Under the pieces are notes generated by a model. It had not been told where the DNA came from, searched no databases, and worked only from the letters and a program-made list of their open reading frames with translations. A program made the translations under genes and the position numbers. A DNA stretch of 64,000 bases, taken from NCBI GenBank assembly GCA_963169455.1, contig CAUJDW010000162.1:1-64000 (forward strand). The letters are read 5' to 3'. The first letter of the stretch is position 1. Each line of letters opens with the position of its first letter. This document shows positions 1 through 10,600 of the stretch, piece after piece. The stretch comes from Bacteroidota bacterium. Lineage in GTDB: Bacteria > Bacteroidota > Bacteroidia > Chitinophagales > Saprospiraceae.

Positions 1-111
1 GAGGTCGCACAAGGGCAAGATTCCGGCAATGAAGCATTTAAGGTTCGACCTCTCCGAGGTCGTCTCACGCTTTAAATTATTCATCTACAAACGGTTGACC
101 TCTCCGAGGTC
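1..111. repeat. Short palindromic repeats (GACCTC-TCC-GAGGTC), 2 copies plus an edge fragment
   Basis: A perfect 6-bp-arm palindrome with a TCC loop lies at 47-61 and again at 97-111. The first six bases of the window match its right arm. Spacing is 50-55 bp, so this is probably the end of a longer array that begins upstream. The bases between the palindromes differ, so this is not a simple tandem duplication. No coding sequence is seen in 1-164. Confidence 0.7.
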
Positions 112-164
112 ATTTCCATAATTCGGGATGACTCATGTTTCCCACTTCGACAATGCCTTAACCA

Positions 165-1589
165 ATGGAATCCATCAGCGTATTCGATATGCTCAAGGTG
201 GGCATAGGCCCGTCCAGCTCACACACCCTGGGCCCCTGGCGCGCTGCCGAGCGCTTTTGTAAAGAGCTGCAGGCTCAGGGGCTGCTCTCCAATGTACACA
301 GCCTGCAGGCTCACCTCTACGGCTCACTGGCGCTCACCGGCGTAGGCCACGGCACCGACATCGCCGTGCTGCTCGGCCTGAGCGGACAGGACCCCGAGAC
401 CATGCCCGTGGAGGACGTGCAGCGCATCCCCCGGCAAATCGGGGCCGAACAAAAGCTGAACCTGGCGCAAAGCCATCCCATCGGCTTCAAGCCGGAAAAG
501 GACGTCATTTTCCACTTCAGTGAACGCCTGCCCGGCCACGCCAACGGGCTCATCTTCCGGGCCTTCAATAGCCAGGGCGATCTGATGTATGAAGGCGCCT
601 ATTACTCCGTGGGCGGCGGCTTCGTGGTAAAAGAAGGTGAAGATGGGCAGGGCAATTTTGTGCAACTCCCCCACCCCATCACCACCGCCCGCGAGCTGGC
701 GCGCTACTGTGTGGAGGAAAACGCCTGCATCTGGGAAGTCGTACTCGAAAACGAGCGCACCTGGCGCAAGCCTTCGGAAGTAAAAGCGGGGTTGCTGCGC
801 ATCTGGAACGTGATGAAAGAGTGCATGTACCGCGGCTGCCACACCCGCGGAACCCTGCCCGGCGGGCTGAACGTCACCCGTCGCGCCGCCGATATCCACG
901 ACAAGCTACTGAAACCCTGCTCCTACACCGATGCCGACGAGTGGGTGGCCTGCCTGTCGCGCTGCGACTACGAGTTCGCCAAGGTCCTTAAATGGATCGG
1001 CTGCTTTGCCATGGCGGTCAATGAGGAAAACGCCAGCTTCGGGCGCATCGTCACGGCGCCGACCAACGGGGCGGCGGGGGTCATCCCGACAGTGCTGATG
1101 TATTACATCTGTTTCACCGAAAAGGAAGTGACGGACGACGACATCGTCAAATTCCTGATGGTGGCCGGCGAGGTAGGCAGCATCTTCAAGAAGGGCGCCA
1201 CTATTTCGGCTGCCATGGGCGGCTGCCAGGCGGAAATCGGGGTGTCCTCGGCCATGGCGGCGGCGGCGCTCACCGAAGGGTTGGGCGGCAGCGTCGGGCA
1301 GGCCCTCATGGCCGCCGAGATCGCCATGGAGCACCACCTGGGGCTCACCTGCGACCCCATAAAGGGACTGGTGCAGGTGCCCTGCATCGAACGCAACAGC
1401 ATGGGCGCCGTCAAGGCCATCACCGCCGCCAACATCGCGCTGGACAGCGACCCGGAGAAAGCCAAGGTGCACCTCGACGAGGTGATCAAAACGATGTGGG
1501 AAACGGCCCAGGACATGAATACGAAATACAAGGAAACCTCGCAGGGCGGGCTGGCAGTGAATATCTCGATCAAAGTGCCGGAATGTTAG
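165..1589 (+). CDS. sdaA: L-serine ammonia-lyase (L-serine dehydratase), single chain, iron-sulfur type
   Basis: Deaminates L-serine to pyruvate and ammonia in the cytosol. At 474 aa it has the length of the single-polypeptide bacterial enzymes, with the beta domain first and the alpha domain second. Seen: the N-terminal [10 protein letters not shown] motif near residue 15, the [15 protein letters not shown] motif near residue 300, and the C-terminal GCQAEIG, TCDPIKG and [10 protein letters not shown] motifs. The cysteines in the last three are the expected ligands of the labile 4Fe-4S cluster. The ATG at 165 begins directly with the family N-terminus ([21 protein letters not shown]). The next gene starts 17 bp downstream on the same strand, so the two may be co-transcribed although no functional link is evident. 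Confidence 0.96.
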   Translation: MESISVFDMLKVGIGPSSSHTLGPWRAAERFCKELQAQGLLSNVHSLQAHLYGSLALTGVGHGTDIAVLLGLSGQDPETMPVEDVQRIPRQIGAEQKLNLAQSHPIGFKPEKDVIFHFSERLPGHANGLIFRAFNSQGDLMYEGAYYSVGGGFVVKEGEDGQGNFVQLPHPITTARELARYCVEENACIWEVVLENERTWRKPSEVKAGLLRIWNVMKECMYRGCHTRGTLPGGLNVTRRAADIHDKLLKPCSYTDADEWVACLSRCDYEFAKVLKWIGCFAMAVNEENASFGRIVTAPTNGAAGVIPTVLMYYICFTEKEVTDDDIVKFLMVAGEVGSIFKKGATISAAMGGCQAEIGVSSAMAAAALTEGLGGSVGQALMAAEIAMEHHLGLTCDPIKGLVQVPCIERNSMGAVKAITAANIALDSDPEKAKVHLDEVIKTMWETAQDMNTKYKETSQGGLAVNISIKVPEC

Positions 1590-1606
1590 GCAAAAAACCA
1601 ACAATC

Positions 1607-2467
1607 ATGCGAATTGCTTTATTGCTACTCCCCTTCATCGCATTTTCCTCCTGCAGCAGAGCCTCCTGGCGCCCCCTCGCAGGCCAGGATCTTTCCCAAT
1701 GGGAAAATTATTTAAGCTACAAACACCAGCCTGGATACAATGGAGAAGCCCCGAGGGACGAACAAGGAAACCTGATCCCTCCTGTTGGGTTCAACCAGGA
1801 GGGCCAGGATGTTTTTACCATCATTACAGAAAACAATCAACCTGTCATCCGTGTCAGTGGAGAGGTTTACGGCTGCCTGTTTACAAAGGAAGCCTTTGAG
1901 AATTACCATCTGAGACTGAAGGTAAAATGGGGCCTCTTAAAATGGGATCCCCGAAAAGACAAGCTGAAAGACTCCGGCATTCTGTACCACTCCATCGGCG
2001 AACCCGGCATAGATTACTGGCGGTCCTGGATGCTTTCCCAGGAATTTCAGGTCATGGAAGGGCACATGGGGGACTACTGGAGCATAGCCAACTCGGCCAT
2101 AGACATCCGGGCCTTCATCCCGGAATCCATCATGAACCCCGTGGCGGATGCCGGCCAGCCTTTCCTTCCGCTTGGAGCAGGGGAAGCCGCGGGCGGGTTC
2201 TGCCTCCGCAGCGCCAACTATGAAAGCCCGAAGGGGGAATGGACTACCCTGGAATTGATCTGCTTTGGAGACAAAAGCATCCACATTGTCAATGGCCATG
2301 TCGTCATGGTGCTCCGAAATTCCAGGTATGTACAGGATGGGCAAAGCATTCCGCTGACGAAAGGGAAAATTCAACTGCAAAGTGAAGCGGCGGAAGTCTT
2401 TTTCAAGGATATCGAGATCAGGGCGATAAAGGCTATTCCGGGGAAGTATGCTGCCTATTTTCATTAA
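1607..2467 (+). CDS. DUF1080 (3-keto-disaccharide hydrolase-like) lipoprotein
   Basis: Predicted periplasmic or outer-membrane lipoprotein of 286 aa. The start at 1607 gives a classical lipoprotein signal (MRIALLLLPFIAFSSCS, lipobox FSSC); the open frame extends further upstream but overlaps sdaA. The mature part carries the concanavalin-like DUF1080 pattern, including LAGQDLSQWENYLSYK after the signal, DSGILYHS, QEFQVMEG and a C-terminal GKIQLQSEAAEVFFKDIEIR strand. DUF1080 proteins bind or cleave carbohydrates, and some hydrolyse 3-keto-disaccharides. The substrate cannot be read from this sequence. It lies 17 bp behind sdaA on the same strand. Confidence 0.85.
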   Translation: MRIALLLLPFIAFSSCSRASWRPLAGQDLSQWENYLSYKHQPGYNGEAPRDEQGNLIPPVGFNQEGQDVFTIITENNQPVIRVSGEVYGCLFTKEAFENYHLRLKVKWGLLKWDPRKDKLKDSGILYHSIGEPGIDYWRSWMLSQEFQVMEGHMGDYWSIANSAIDIRAFIPESIMNPVADAGQPFLPLGAGEAAGGFCLRSANYESPKGEWTTLELICFGDKSIHIVNGHVVMVLRNSRYVQDGQSIPLTKGKIQLQSEAAEVFFKDIEIRAIKAIPGKYAAYFH

Positions 2468-2562
2468 ACCGATGCAGCCCGCCTTTGAAAAATCGCGAAA
2501 ACGCAAATACTCCTGCTCGTTTTATTATTTTTGGCAACATCCGGATTCCCAGAGCCACCCCG

Positions 2563-2681
2563 TAACCTTAAACCTGCAACCTTAAACCTGCAACCTTAAA
2601 CCTGCAACCTTAAACCTGTAACCTTAAACTTGTAACCTTAAACTTGTAACCTTAAACTTGTAACCTTAAACTTGTAACCTC
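2563..2681 (+). repeat. Tandem 14-bp repeat (CCTTAAACCTGCAA-like), about 8 units
   Basis: The 14-bp unit CCTTAAACCTGCAA and its variant with CTTGTAA are repeated head to tail and end 24 bp before hypF. A 7-bp sub-periodicity (TTAAACC / TGCAACC) relates it to the array at 6227-6344 and to a fragment at about 5.572 kb before the end of the window's hydrolase region (55722-55748). Confidence 0.85.
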
Positions 2682-2704
2682 TAAGCACAAACCAGCCACC
2701 ACCA

Positions 2705-4996
2705 ATGCCGACCTACCACATCCACATCGAAGGCCAGGTACAGGGCGTGGGCTTCCGGCCCTTCGTTTACCGGCTGGCTCTGGAACATGGATTAAAGGGG
2801 TGGGTGAGCAATACGGTGGACGGCGTGCATGTGGAATTCAACGCCAGCCCGGAAAAGGCCGGGCAATTTCGCGATGCACTTATCCGCCAGGCGCCGGCCA
2901 TGGCCATCATCCTCCGCCATGAGATAGTGGAAGCCCCGGCCCGGGAATTTAATGGTTTCCGCATAGCGGAAAGCCCGGAAAACGGGGAAGCAAAGCTCCT
3001 GCTGACCCCCGATTTCGCCATGTGCGAAGATTGCCGGCGGGAGCTCCACAACCCCGATAACCACCGTTTCAACTACCCATTCATTACCTGCACCAACTGC
3101 GGCCCCCGTTTTTCCATCATCACCAAACTGCCTTATGACCGGGAGCGCACCACGATGGCGCCCTTCCGGATGTGCCCCGCCTGCCAGGGGGAATACGGCG
3201 ATCCGCTCGACCGGCGCTATTATTCGCAGACCAACTCCTGCCCGGACTGCGCCATCCACCTCAGCCTGTTCCATCAGGAGAAAGGGCGGCTGCCCAACAG
3301 CCAGGAGGCCATTCTGCATAAAGTACCCCGCCTGTGGTCGGAGGGGCGAATCATCGCCATCAAGGGCATCGGCGGCTTCCTGCTGACCTGCGATGCGACG
3401 AACCCCGACGCTATATTGTTCCTCCGTAGCCGTAAGCACCGGCCCGACAAACCCTTTGCCCTGATGTATCCCAGCCTGGACAGCATCGCCGGGGATGCCG
3501 GCTTGTCGGAAGAGGCCATCAGCGCCCTGCAGTCGCCGGCCGCGCCCATCGTTTTGTTACCCGTGAAGGAAAAGCCGGCCAGCGGGATCGACGTGCAGGG
3601 CATCGCGCCGGGCCTGGAGCAGATAGGCGCCATGCTTCCCTACGCGCCCCTGTTCGAACTGCTGCTGCAAAGCTTTGGCAAGCCCATCATCGCCACCAGC
3701 GGCAACCTCAGCGGCTCGCCCATCTGTTACGAAGAAGCCGATGCGCTGGACTATCTGGCGCCCATTGCCGATTACATCCTTACCCACGACCGGGACATCG
3801 CCGGGCCGCAGGACGACAGCGTGTTGCGCATCAGCACTTTCCACAGGCAGCGCATCATCCTGCGGCGGTCGAGAGGGTATTCCCCTACTTTTTTACCGCC
3901 AACTCCGGCGCCGGCGGGGACCACGCTTCTGGCCATGGGGGCGGAGATGAAGAGCGCATTCACCCTGATGCACGCTGAAAACTACTACCTCAGCCAATAC
4001 CTGGGGAGCCTCGATGCCTTCGAGTCGCAGGAGCGCTTCCGCAAGATGGTTTACCACCTGCTGGAGCTGTTTGATACCCAGCCGCGGGCTATACTGGCTG
4101 ACCAGCACCCCGGCTACTTCAGCACCCAGTTCGGAGAAGAACTGGCCAGCCATTGGGGCATTCCCCTGCAGCTGATACAACACCACGAAGCCCATTTCGC
4201 CGCCGTGCTGGGCGAGCATGGCCTGCTCCAAACCGAAGCACCTATCCTTGGTGTAATCTGGGACGGGCTTGGCCTGGGGCATGACGGGCAGGTGTGGGGC
4301 GGAGAATTTTTCCGCTTCGCAGGCCGATCATTTGAAAGGCTCGCACATTTCGAGTATTTTAGTTATGCTTTAGGAGACAAGATCGCGAGGGAACCGCGGT
4401 TGTCGGCTCTGATGGCTACGGCGGGGCTGCCGGAAGCGGAACAGGCCCTGCTGCCGAAGTTCAGCAAAACGGAATGGGATATCTACCAGAAAATGCTGGA
4501 CGATGGCGACAGCCTGCAATCTTCAAGTGTCGGGCGGCTGTTCGATGCCGCCGCCAGCCTGCTCACCGGGCGCGATAAGTGCACCTTCGAGGGCGAGGCG
4601 GCCATGCTGCTCGAGCAACTGGCCGCCGGCTACTGCCGCCGCAACGGGCTGGCGATGCCGGAAGCTTACCCAATATGGGAAAAGGGAGCGCCCACCCTCG
4701 ACACCCGCCGGCTCATGGCCGGCCTGTTGGCCGGCCTGCAAGCCGGGCAGGACAAGGGGTACCTCGCCGCCTGCTTCCACTGGTCGCTGGCCAGCGCCAT
4801 CAGGCCGGTGGCGGAAGCGGCGGGCGCCCGGCGGATCGCCTTCAGCGGCGGCGTCTGGCAAAATGCTTTGCTGACAGACATGGTGGTTGAACTGCTGGGA
4901 AAGGATTTCGAACTGTACTTCCATCGCGAGTTGTCGCCCAATGATGAAAACATCGCCTTCGGGCAGTTGTGCCATAGTTTTATCCCAAACCTGTGA
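2705..4996 (+). CDS. hypF: Carbamoyltransferase HypF, NiFe-hydrogenase maturation
   Basis: Makes the thiocyanate precursor of the CN ligands of NiFe hydrogenase: carbamoyl phosphate is adenylated and transferred to HypE. All domains are present in 763 aa: acylphosphatase (residues 1-90, GQVQGVGFRPFVYRLA), two zinc-finger motifs (CEDCRREL with CTNCGPRF, and CPACQGEYGD with SCPDCAIH, about 105-185), a YrdC-like domain (about 200-385) and the C-terminal Kae1/HypF carbamoyltransferase domain with HHEAHFAAVLGEHG near residue 490. It is followed by hypD and hypE on the same strand. The TGA stop lies inside a short repeat (4987-5011), so the last residues may be repeat-derived. No hypA, hypB, hypC or hydrogenase subunit was found in the window. 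Confidence 0.97.
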   Translation: MPTYHIHIEGQVQGVGFRPFVYRLALEHGLKGWVSNTVDGVHVEFNASPEKAGQFRDALIRQAPAMAIILRHEIVEAPAREFNGFRIAESPENGEAKLLLTPDFAMCEDCRRELHNPDNHRFNYPFITCTNCGPRFSIITKLPYDRERTTMAPFRMCPACQGEYGDPLDRRYYSQTNSCPDCAIHLSLFHQEKGRLPNSQEAILHKVPRLWSEGRIIAIKGIGGFLLTCDATNPDAILFLRSRKHRPDKPFALMYPSLDSIAGDAGLSEEAISALQSPAAPIVLLPVKEKPASGIDVQGIAPGLEQIGAMLPYAPLFELLLQSFGKPIIATSGNLSGSPICYEEADALDYLAPIADYILTHDRDIAGPQDDSVLRISTFHRQRIILRRSRGYSPTFLPPTPAPAGTTLLAMGAEMKSAFTLMHAENYYLSQYLGSLDAFESQERFRKMVYHLLELFDTQPRAILADQHPGYFSTQFGEELASHWGIPLQLIQHHEAHFAAVLGEHGLLQTEAPILGVIWDGLGLGHDGQVWGGEFFRFAGRSFERLAHFEYFSYALGDKIAREPRLSALMATAGLPEAEQALLPKFSKTEWDIYQKMLDDGDSLQSSSVGRLFDAAASLLTGRDKCTFEGEAAMLLEQLAAGYCRRNGLAMPEAYPIWEKGAPTLDTRRLMAGLLAGLQAGQDKGYLAACFHWSLASAIRPVAEAAGARRIAFSGGVWQNALLTDMVVELLGKDFELYFHRELSPNDENIAFGQLCHSFIPNL

Positions 4997-5050
4997 GGTT
5001 TTTAAAACCTTGAGTCAAACCTGTGAGGTTTTAAAAACCTCACAGGTTTG
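4987..5050. repeat. Palindromic repeat pair (AACCTGTGAGGTTTT) at the hypF stop
   Basis: The motif AAACCTGTGAGGTTTT occurs at 4987-5003 and 5017-5032. The second copy is followed by its reverse complement, giving a near-perfect 35-nt palindrome at 5016-5050. The first copy contains the hypF stop codon (4994-4996). As RNA the palindrome would form a strong hairpin between hypF and hypD, possibly a processing or attenuation point. There is no run of T after it as expected for a terminator. Confidence 0.8.
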
Positions 5051-5070
5051 ATTGCCATAAATAGAAAATC

Positions 5071-6171
5071 ATGAAATTCCTTACCGAATACCGACAACCG
5101 GAACTTGTCGCCCAATACCTGGCCGAGATACGAAAAACCGTATCCCGGCCCTGGACGATCATGGAAGTCTGCGGTGGGCAAACCCACAGCCTGGTCAAAA
5201 ACGGCATTCTGAACATGCTGCCTCCTGAGGTGCAGATGGTGCACGGCCCCGGCTGCCCGGTTTGCGTCACTCCCCTCAACCTGATCGACAAGGCCGTTTT
5301 CCTGGCGCAGGAGCGGGGCGTCATCCTCTGTTCATTCGGGGATATGCTGCGGGTGCCCGGTTCAAAAAAGAGCCTGTTGCAGGCCAAAGCCGAAGGCGCT
5401 GATGTGCGCATCCTCTACTCTCCGCTGGAAGCCGTTAAGCTGGCGAAAGAACACCCGGATAAGGAAGTCGTTTTTTTCGCCGTCGGCTTCGAAACGACGG
5501 CCCCGGCCAATGCCTTGTCCGTGATACAGGCCAGGCAACTGGGGGTGGATAACTACTCCATATTGCCCTCCCATGTGCTGGTTCCGCCGGCCATAGAAGC
5601 GGTGATGGATGACGAGGATAGCCACATACAGGGCTTCCTCGCCGCCGGCCACGTCTGCACGATCATGGGTACGGAGGAATATTATCCCCTCGTGGAGCGC
5701 TACCACATTCCGATCGTCGTAACGGGCTTCGAGCCCGCCGACCTGCTGCAGGGCATTCTGATGACGGTGCGGCAACTGGAAAAGGGCGAGGCCAGGCTCG
5801 AGAATCAGTACAGCCGAGTGGTCCGCCCCGAAGGGAACCCGGAGGCCAAAAAGATCATTTACCAGGCCTTCGAAACAGGAGACAGAGAATGGCGCGGCAT
5901 CGGAACCATTCCCCGCAGCGGTTACCACCTGCGGCCGGAATTCCACGCCTACGACGCCAATATCAAATTCGACGTAAACATAGAAGAGGCCAAAGAAAGC
6001 GAGGAATGCATCGCCGGGCTGGTGCTCAAAGGCATCAAAAAGCCCCATCAGTGCCCCCAGTTCGGCAAAGGCTGCACGCCTTCGACCCCCCTGGGAGCGC
6101 CCATGGTGTCCTCGGAAGGCGCGTGTGCGGCCTACTACCATTTTTCCCAGGCTGCCACGGAGATGGCCTAA
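5071..6171 (+). CDS. hypD: Hydrogenase maturation factor HypD
   Basis: Scaffold iron-sulfur protein on which, with HypC, the Fe(CN)2CO unit of NiFe hydrogenase is assembled. At 366 aa it has the usual family length. Visible conserved motifs are EVCGGQTH near residue 32, [11 protein letters not shown] near residue 60, GFETTAPA near 140, and the C-terminal cysteine set [20 protein letters not shown] with [10 protein letters not shown], which binds the 4Fe-4S cluster. It lies 74 bp downstream of hypF across a palindromic hairpin and 182 bp upstream of hypE across a repeat array. The partner HypC is not encoded nearby. Confidence 0.97.
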   Translation: MKFLTEYRQPELVAQYLAEIRKTVSRPWTIMEVCGGQTHSLVKNGILNMLPPEVQMVHGPGCPVCVTPLNLIDKAVFLAQERGVILCSFGDMLRVPGSKKSLLQAKAEGADVRILYSPLEAVKLAKEHPDKEVVFFAVGFETTAPANALSVIQARQLGVDNYSILPSHVLVPPAIEAVMDDEDSHIQGFLAAGHVCTIMGTEEYYPLVERYHIPIVVTGFEPADLLQGILMTVRQLEKGEARLENQYSRVVRPEGNPEAKKIIYQAFETGDREWRGIGTIPRSGYHLRPEFHAYDANIKFDVNIEEAKESEECIAGLVLKGIKKPHQCPQFGKGCTPSTPLGAPMVSSEGACAAYYHFSQAATEMA

Positions 6172-6226
6172 GAAAGTTCAAAGTTCCAGGTTTAAGGTTT
6201 CAAGTTTATCCCAAATCCCCTTTCAT

Positions 6227-6344
6227 GCAACCTGTAACCTGCAACCTGTAACCTGCAACCTGTAACCTGCAACCTGTAACTTGCAACCTGTAACCTGTAA
6301 CCTGCAACCTGTAACTTGCAACCCGTAACTTGTTAGCTGTAACG
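6227..6344 (+). repeat. Tandem 7/14-bp repeat (TGCAACC / TGTAACC) between hypD and hypE
   Basis: About sixteen head-to-tail heptamers of TGCAACC and TGTAACC, often alternating as a 14-mer, fill most of the gap before the hypE start at 6354. The sequence is related to the array before hypF. A degenerate stretch with AAGTTCCAGGTTTAAGG precedes it (6176-6200). Confidence 0.85.
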
Positions 6345-6353
6345 GACTAACCA

Positions 6354-7412
6354 ATGAGCACGAAAAAGATCAAAATGCAACTGGACTGCCCCATGCCGGA
6401 ACTCGATTTCGAGATCATAACCCTGGGGCATGGCAGCGGGGGGCTATTGACGAATAAACTGCTGGAAAGCGGCGTTTTCAGCCTGCTGAGCAACGACAAA
6501 CTGGATACCCATCACGACGGGGCAGTTCTGTCGTACGACGGGCCGATAGGCTTCTCCACCGACAGCTTTGTCATTTCTCCCATCTTTTTTCCCGGCGGCG
6601 ACATCGGCGAACTGGCCGTCAACGGCACGGTCAACGACCTGGCCATGTGCGGGGCCATCCCGCAGCACCTTTCGCTGGGCTTCGTGCTGGAAGAAGGCCT
6701 GAGCATGCAGGATTTCTGGCAAATACTGGTCTCCATCAAAGGGGCCTGTGAACGCGCCGGCGTGCAGGTCGTAACCGGCGACACCAAAGTGGTGGAAAAA
6801 GGCAAAGGCGATAAGGTTTTCATCAATACCACCGGACTGGGGCCCATCCATCCCAAGGCAGACATCCGCATGAGCCGGATAAAACCGGGAGACAAGGTAG
6901 TGATCAGCGGCAACGTGGCCACCCACGGCGTCGCCATCCTATCCGTCAGGGAAGGGCTGCAATTTGAAACGGATATCGAAAGCGACACCTGCAACCTCAA
7001 CCACACTGTCCGGGCGCTGCTCGACGAATTCGGGCCGGCCATTCATCTAATGCGAGACCCCACCCGCGGCGGCGTCGCAACGGTGCTCAACGAACTGGCG
7101 CGCGACACCCGCCTGGGCGTCGACATCCACCAGGCCCGCATACCCCTCGACGAACAGGTGGAGGGGGCCTGCGAAATCCTCGGGCTCGATCCGCTTTACG
7201 TGGCCAACGAAGGCATCTTCATTGCCATCGTGGATGCGGGCCAGGCCGAAGCCTTCACCGAAAAACTGCGCACGCTGGAGCATGGCAGCAGGGCTTCCAT
7301 CATCGGAGAGGTAGTGGACGCACACCCCCGGCAGGTCGTCCTGTCCAGCAATATCGGCGGCAAACGGGTTGTCAACATGCCGGTGGGTGAGCAACTGCCC
7401 AGAATTTGTTAG
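6354..7412 (+). CDS. hypE: Hydrogenase maturation protein HypE (thiocarbamate dehydratase)
   Basis: PurM/ThiL-like ATPase that dehydrates the carbamoyl group on its C-terminal cysteine to a thiocyanate, which is passed to the HypC-HypD complex. The 352-aa protein has the N-terminal GHGSGGLLTNKLL motif, AVNGTVNDLAMCGA, VVTGDTKVVEKGK, and RDPTRGGVATVLNELA. It ends in PRIC, the expected terminal cysteine, so it appears catalytically complete. It is the third hyp gene on the same strand after hypF and hypD. Confidence 0.97.
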   Translation: MSTKKIKMQLDCPMPELDFEIITLGHGSGGLLTNKLLESGVFSLLSNDKLDTHHDGAVLSYDGPIGFSTDSFVISPIFFPGGDIGELAVNGTVNDLAMCGAIPQHLSLGFVLEEGLSMQDFWQILVSIKGACERAGVQVVTGDTKVVEKGKGDKVFINTTGLGPIHPKADIRMSRIKPGDKVVISGNVATHGVAILSVREGLQFETDIESDTCNLNHTVRALLDEFGPAIHLMRDPTRGGVATVLNELARDTRLGVDIHQARIPLDEQVEGACEILGLDPLYVANEGIFIAIVDAGQAEAFTEKLRTLEHGSRASIIGEVVDAHPRQVVLSSNIGGKRVVNMPVGEQLPRIC

Positions 7413-7458
7413 AAACGGCGGCAAGCGGTTTTTCAAATTCCGGATTGGATGCTGCGCC

Positions 7459-7539
7459 GGGACGCGGGCTGCAGCACGCGAAATGATAATCAGGGGCCTT
7501 TTGATGGGCTTTGCCTGCTTCGGGGGCCACAGGCACGGG
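7459..7539 (+). repeat. Dispersed palindrome-flanked element, copy 1 (degenerate)
   Basis: This stretch matches copies at 21778-21864 and 27077-27163. Shared blocks are the GCGGGC left arm, the core GCGAAATGATAATCAGG (7479 onward), GATGGGCTTTGCCTGC, and a right arm GGCCACAGGC. This copy is the most diverged and its outer ends no longer pair well. It lies about 100 bp upstream of icmF. Confidence 0.7.
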
Positions 7540-7607
7540 AAAGAAAAGGCCATTTTCGGAACAATTCATTCCCTTCGGGCCTTTAAACATTAGCCGCCAA
7601 ATTTTCG

Positions 7608-7615
7608 TAAATTTG
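7608..7615 (+). promoter_or_regulatory. Probable -7 promoter box of icmF
   Basis: TAAATTTG fits the Bacteroidota -7 consensus TAnnTTTG and lies 27 bp before the icmF ATG. A clear -33 TTG at the usual 19-21 bp spacing is not evident, so support is moderate. Confidence 0.4.
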
Positions 7616-7642
7616 CGTGCCTTTTAACCAATAAAACCACCC

Positions 7643-10600
7643 ATGCAGACGATAGCGCCATACCAGCCAAAAAATAAAGTTCGGATCGTCACGGCCGCTT
7701 CCCTCTTCGACGGGCACGACGCAGCCATCAACATCATGCGCCGCATCATGCAGAGCTCAGGGGCGGAGATCATCCATCTGGGGCACAACCGCTCCGTGCG
7801 GGAGATCGTCGAAACGGCCATCATGGAAGACGCCCAGGGCATCGCCATCACCTCCTACCAGGGCGGGCACAACGAGTTTTTCAAATACATGTATGACCTG
7901 CTGCGCGAGAAAGGCGCCGGGCACATCAGGATTTTCGGCGGCGGCGGCGGCACCATCCTGCCTTCCGAGATCGAGGAACTCCATGCCTACGGCATCACCC
8001 GCATCTATTCGCCCGACGACGGCCGCCAGATGGGGCTGCAGGGCATGATCAACGATGTGCTGCAGCAGTGCGACTTCCCGGTGGGCGCCGGCCTCAACGG
8101 CGAATTGAAACACTTCCGCGACAAGGGCCACCTGGCCATCGCCCGCATGATCTCTGCAGCAGAAAACTTCCCCGAAGCGCATCGCGAATGGCTGGAAAAA
8201 CTGAAGCAGGAAGTGGCGGGCAAGGTAATCCCCGTTCTGGGCGTCACGGGCACGGGCGGCGCCGGCAAATCCAGCCTCGTCGATGAACTGGTGCGCCGTT
8301 TCCTGCTCGATTTTAAAGACAAAACGGTGGCCATCATCTCCGTCGACCCCTCCAAGCGCAAAACCGGCGGGGCCCTGCTGGGCGACCGCATCCGGATGAA
8401 CGCCATTACCTCCAGCCTGGCCGAGGGCCGCGTTTTCATGCGCTCGCTGGCCACCCGGCAGTCCAACCTCGCCCTCTCCAAACACGTGCAGGCGGCGGTG
8501 GACATACTCAAAGCCGCGCAATTTGACCTCATCATCCTGGAAACCTCAGGCATCGGCCAATCGGACACCGAGATCATCGACCACTCCGACGTCTCGCTCT
8601 ATGTGATGACCCCGGAATACGGGGCCGCCACCCAGCTCGAAAAGATCGACATGCTGGATTTCGCCGACGTCATCGCCATCAACAAGTTCGACAAACGCGG
8701 CGCACAGGACGCCCTGCGCGACGTCAAAAAACAATACCAGCGCAACCACCAGCAATGGGACAGAAGCCCCGATGAAATGCCGGTTTTCGGCACCATCGCC
8801 TCCCAGTTCAACGACCCCGGCATGAACACCCTCTACCGGGTGCTGATGGACTTCATCGCCGAGCGCACCGGCGCCAAACTTCATTCCAGCTTCGAACATG
8901 CGGAGGAGATGAGTGAGAAGATATACATCATCCCTCCGAAGCGGGTGCGCTACCTCTCGGAAATTGCCGACAACAACCGCCAGTACGACGCCTGGGCGGA
9001 GAAGCAGGTGGACATAGCCAGAAAGCTCTTCGGGCTCAAGCAGTCCATGGAGGCTATCGGCCAGCAGCCCGAAGGGCCGGAAAAAACGGCGGCCCTGGAA
9101 GCGCTCCGAAAAACCTACGCCAACCTGGAAATGGACCTGGACGGCGGCTGCAAACGGCTGCTCGACGGCTGGGAAGCGGCTAAGGCGGCCTATGCGGCCG
9201 ACGAGTTCGTTTATTCGGTGCGGGGTAAGGAAATTCGGGTGCCCACTTTCACCAAGTCGCTGTCCCATTCCCGCATCCCCAGGGTGGCGCTGCCGAAGTT
9301 CAGAGACTGGGGCGAGATACTTCACTGGTTGCTGCAGGAGAACGTGCCCGGAGATTTTCCCTATACGGCGGGCGTGTTCCCCTTCAAGCGCCAGGGCGAA
9401 GACCCCACCCGAATGTTCGCCGGCGAGGGCGGCCCGGAGCGCACCAACAAGCGCTTCCACTACCTGTCGGCGGGCATGCCCGCCGCCCGCCTTTCGACGG
9501 CCTTCGACTCGGTGACGCTTTACGGAGAGGACCCCGATTACCGGCCCGACATCTATGGCAAGGTGGGCAACTCAGGGGTGAGCGTCTGTTGCCTGGATGA
9601 CGCCAAAAAGCTCTATTCCGGCTTCGACCTCTGCGACCCGAAAACCTCGGTGTCCATGACCATCAACGGGCCGGCCGCCATCATCTGCGCATTTTTCATG
9701 AACGCCGCCATCGACCAGCAGTGCGAAAAGTACATCCGCGAACACGGGCTGGAGCAGCTCGTGGAGGCCAGGCTGAAGGAGGTGTACGACGACAGAGGCC
9801 TGCCCCGCCCCCGATATAACGGCGAAGGGGGCTTACCCCACGGCAACGACGGCCTGGGGCTGCTGCTGCTGGGCATCACCGGCGACCAGGTGCTGGAGCC
9901 GGCTGTTTACAACAAACTGAAAGCCAGAGCGCTGTCGGCCGTGCGCGGCACCGTGCAGGCGGATATCCTCAAGGAGGACCAGGCGCAGAATACCTGCATC
10001 TTCTCCACCGAGTTCAGCCTCAAGCTGATGGGCGACGTACAGGAGTACTTCATACAGAACAAGGTGAAGAACTTTTATTCGGTATCCATTTCCGGCTACC
10101 ACATCGCCGAGGCGGGCGCCAACCCCATCAGCCAGTTGGCCTTCACGCTGGCCAATGGCTTCACCTTTGTGGAATATTACCTGAGCCGGGGCATGCACAT
10201 CGACGACTTCGCACCCAACCTGTCCTTCTTTTTCTCCAACGGCGTCGACCCCGAATACGCGGTCATCGGGCGGGTGGCGCGCCGCATCTGGGCCAAGGCC
10301 ATGAAACACCGCTACGGCGCCAACGAGCGCTCCCAAATGCTGAAGTACCACATCCAGACTTCGGGCCGCTCGCTGCACGCCCAGGAGATCAGCTTCAACG
10401 ACATCCGCACCACCCTGCAGGCGCTGTACGCCATTTACGACAACTGTAACAGCCTGCACACCAACGCCTATGACGAGGCCATCACCACCCCGACCGAAGA
10501 AAGCGTGCGCCGGGCGGTGGCCATTCAGATGATCATCAACCACGAACTGGGGCTGGCCAAAAATGAGAACCCCCTTCAGGGCTCCTTCATCATCGAAGCG

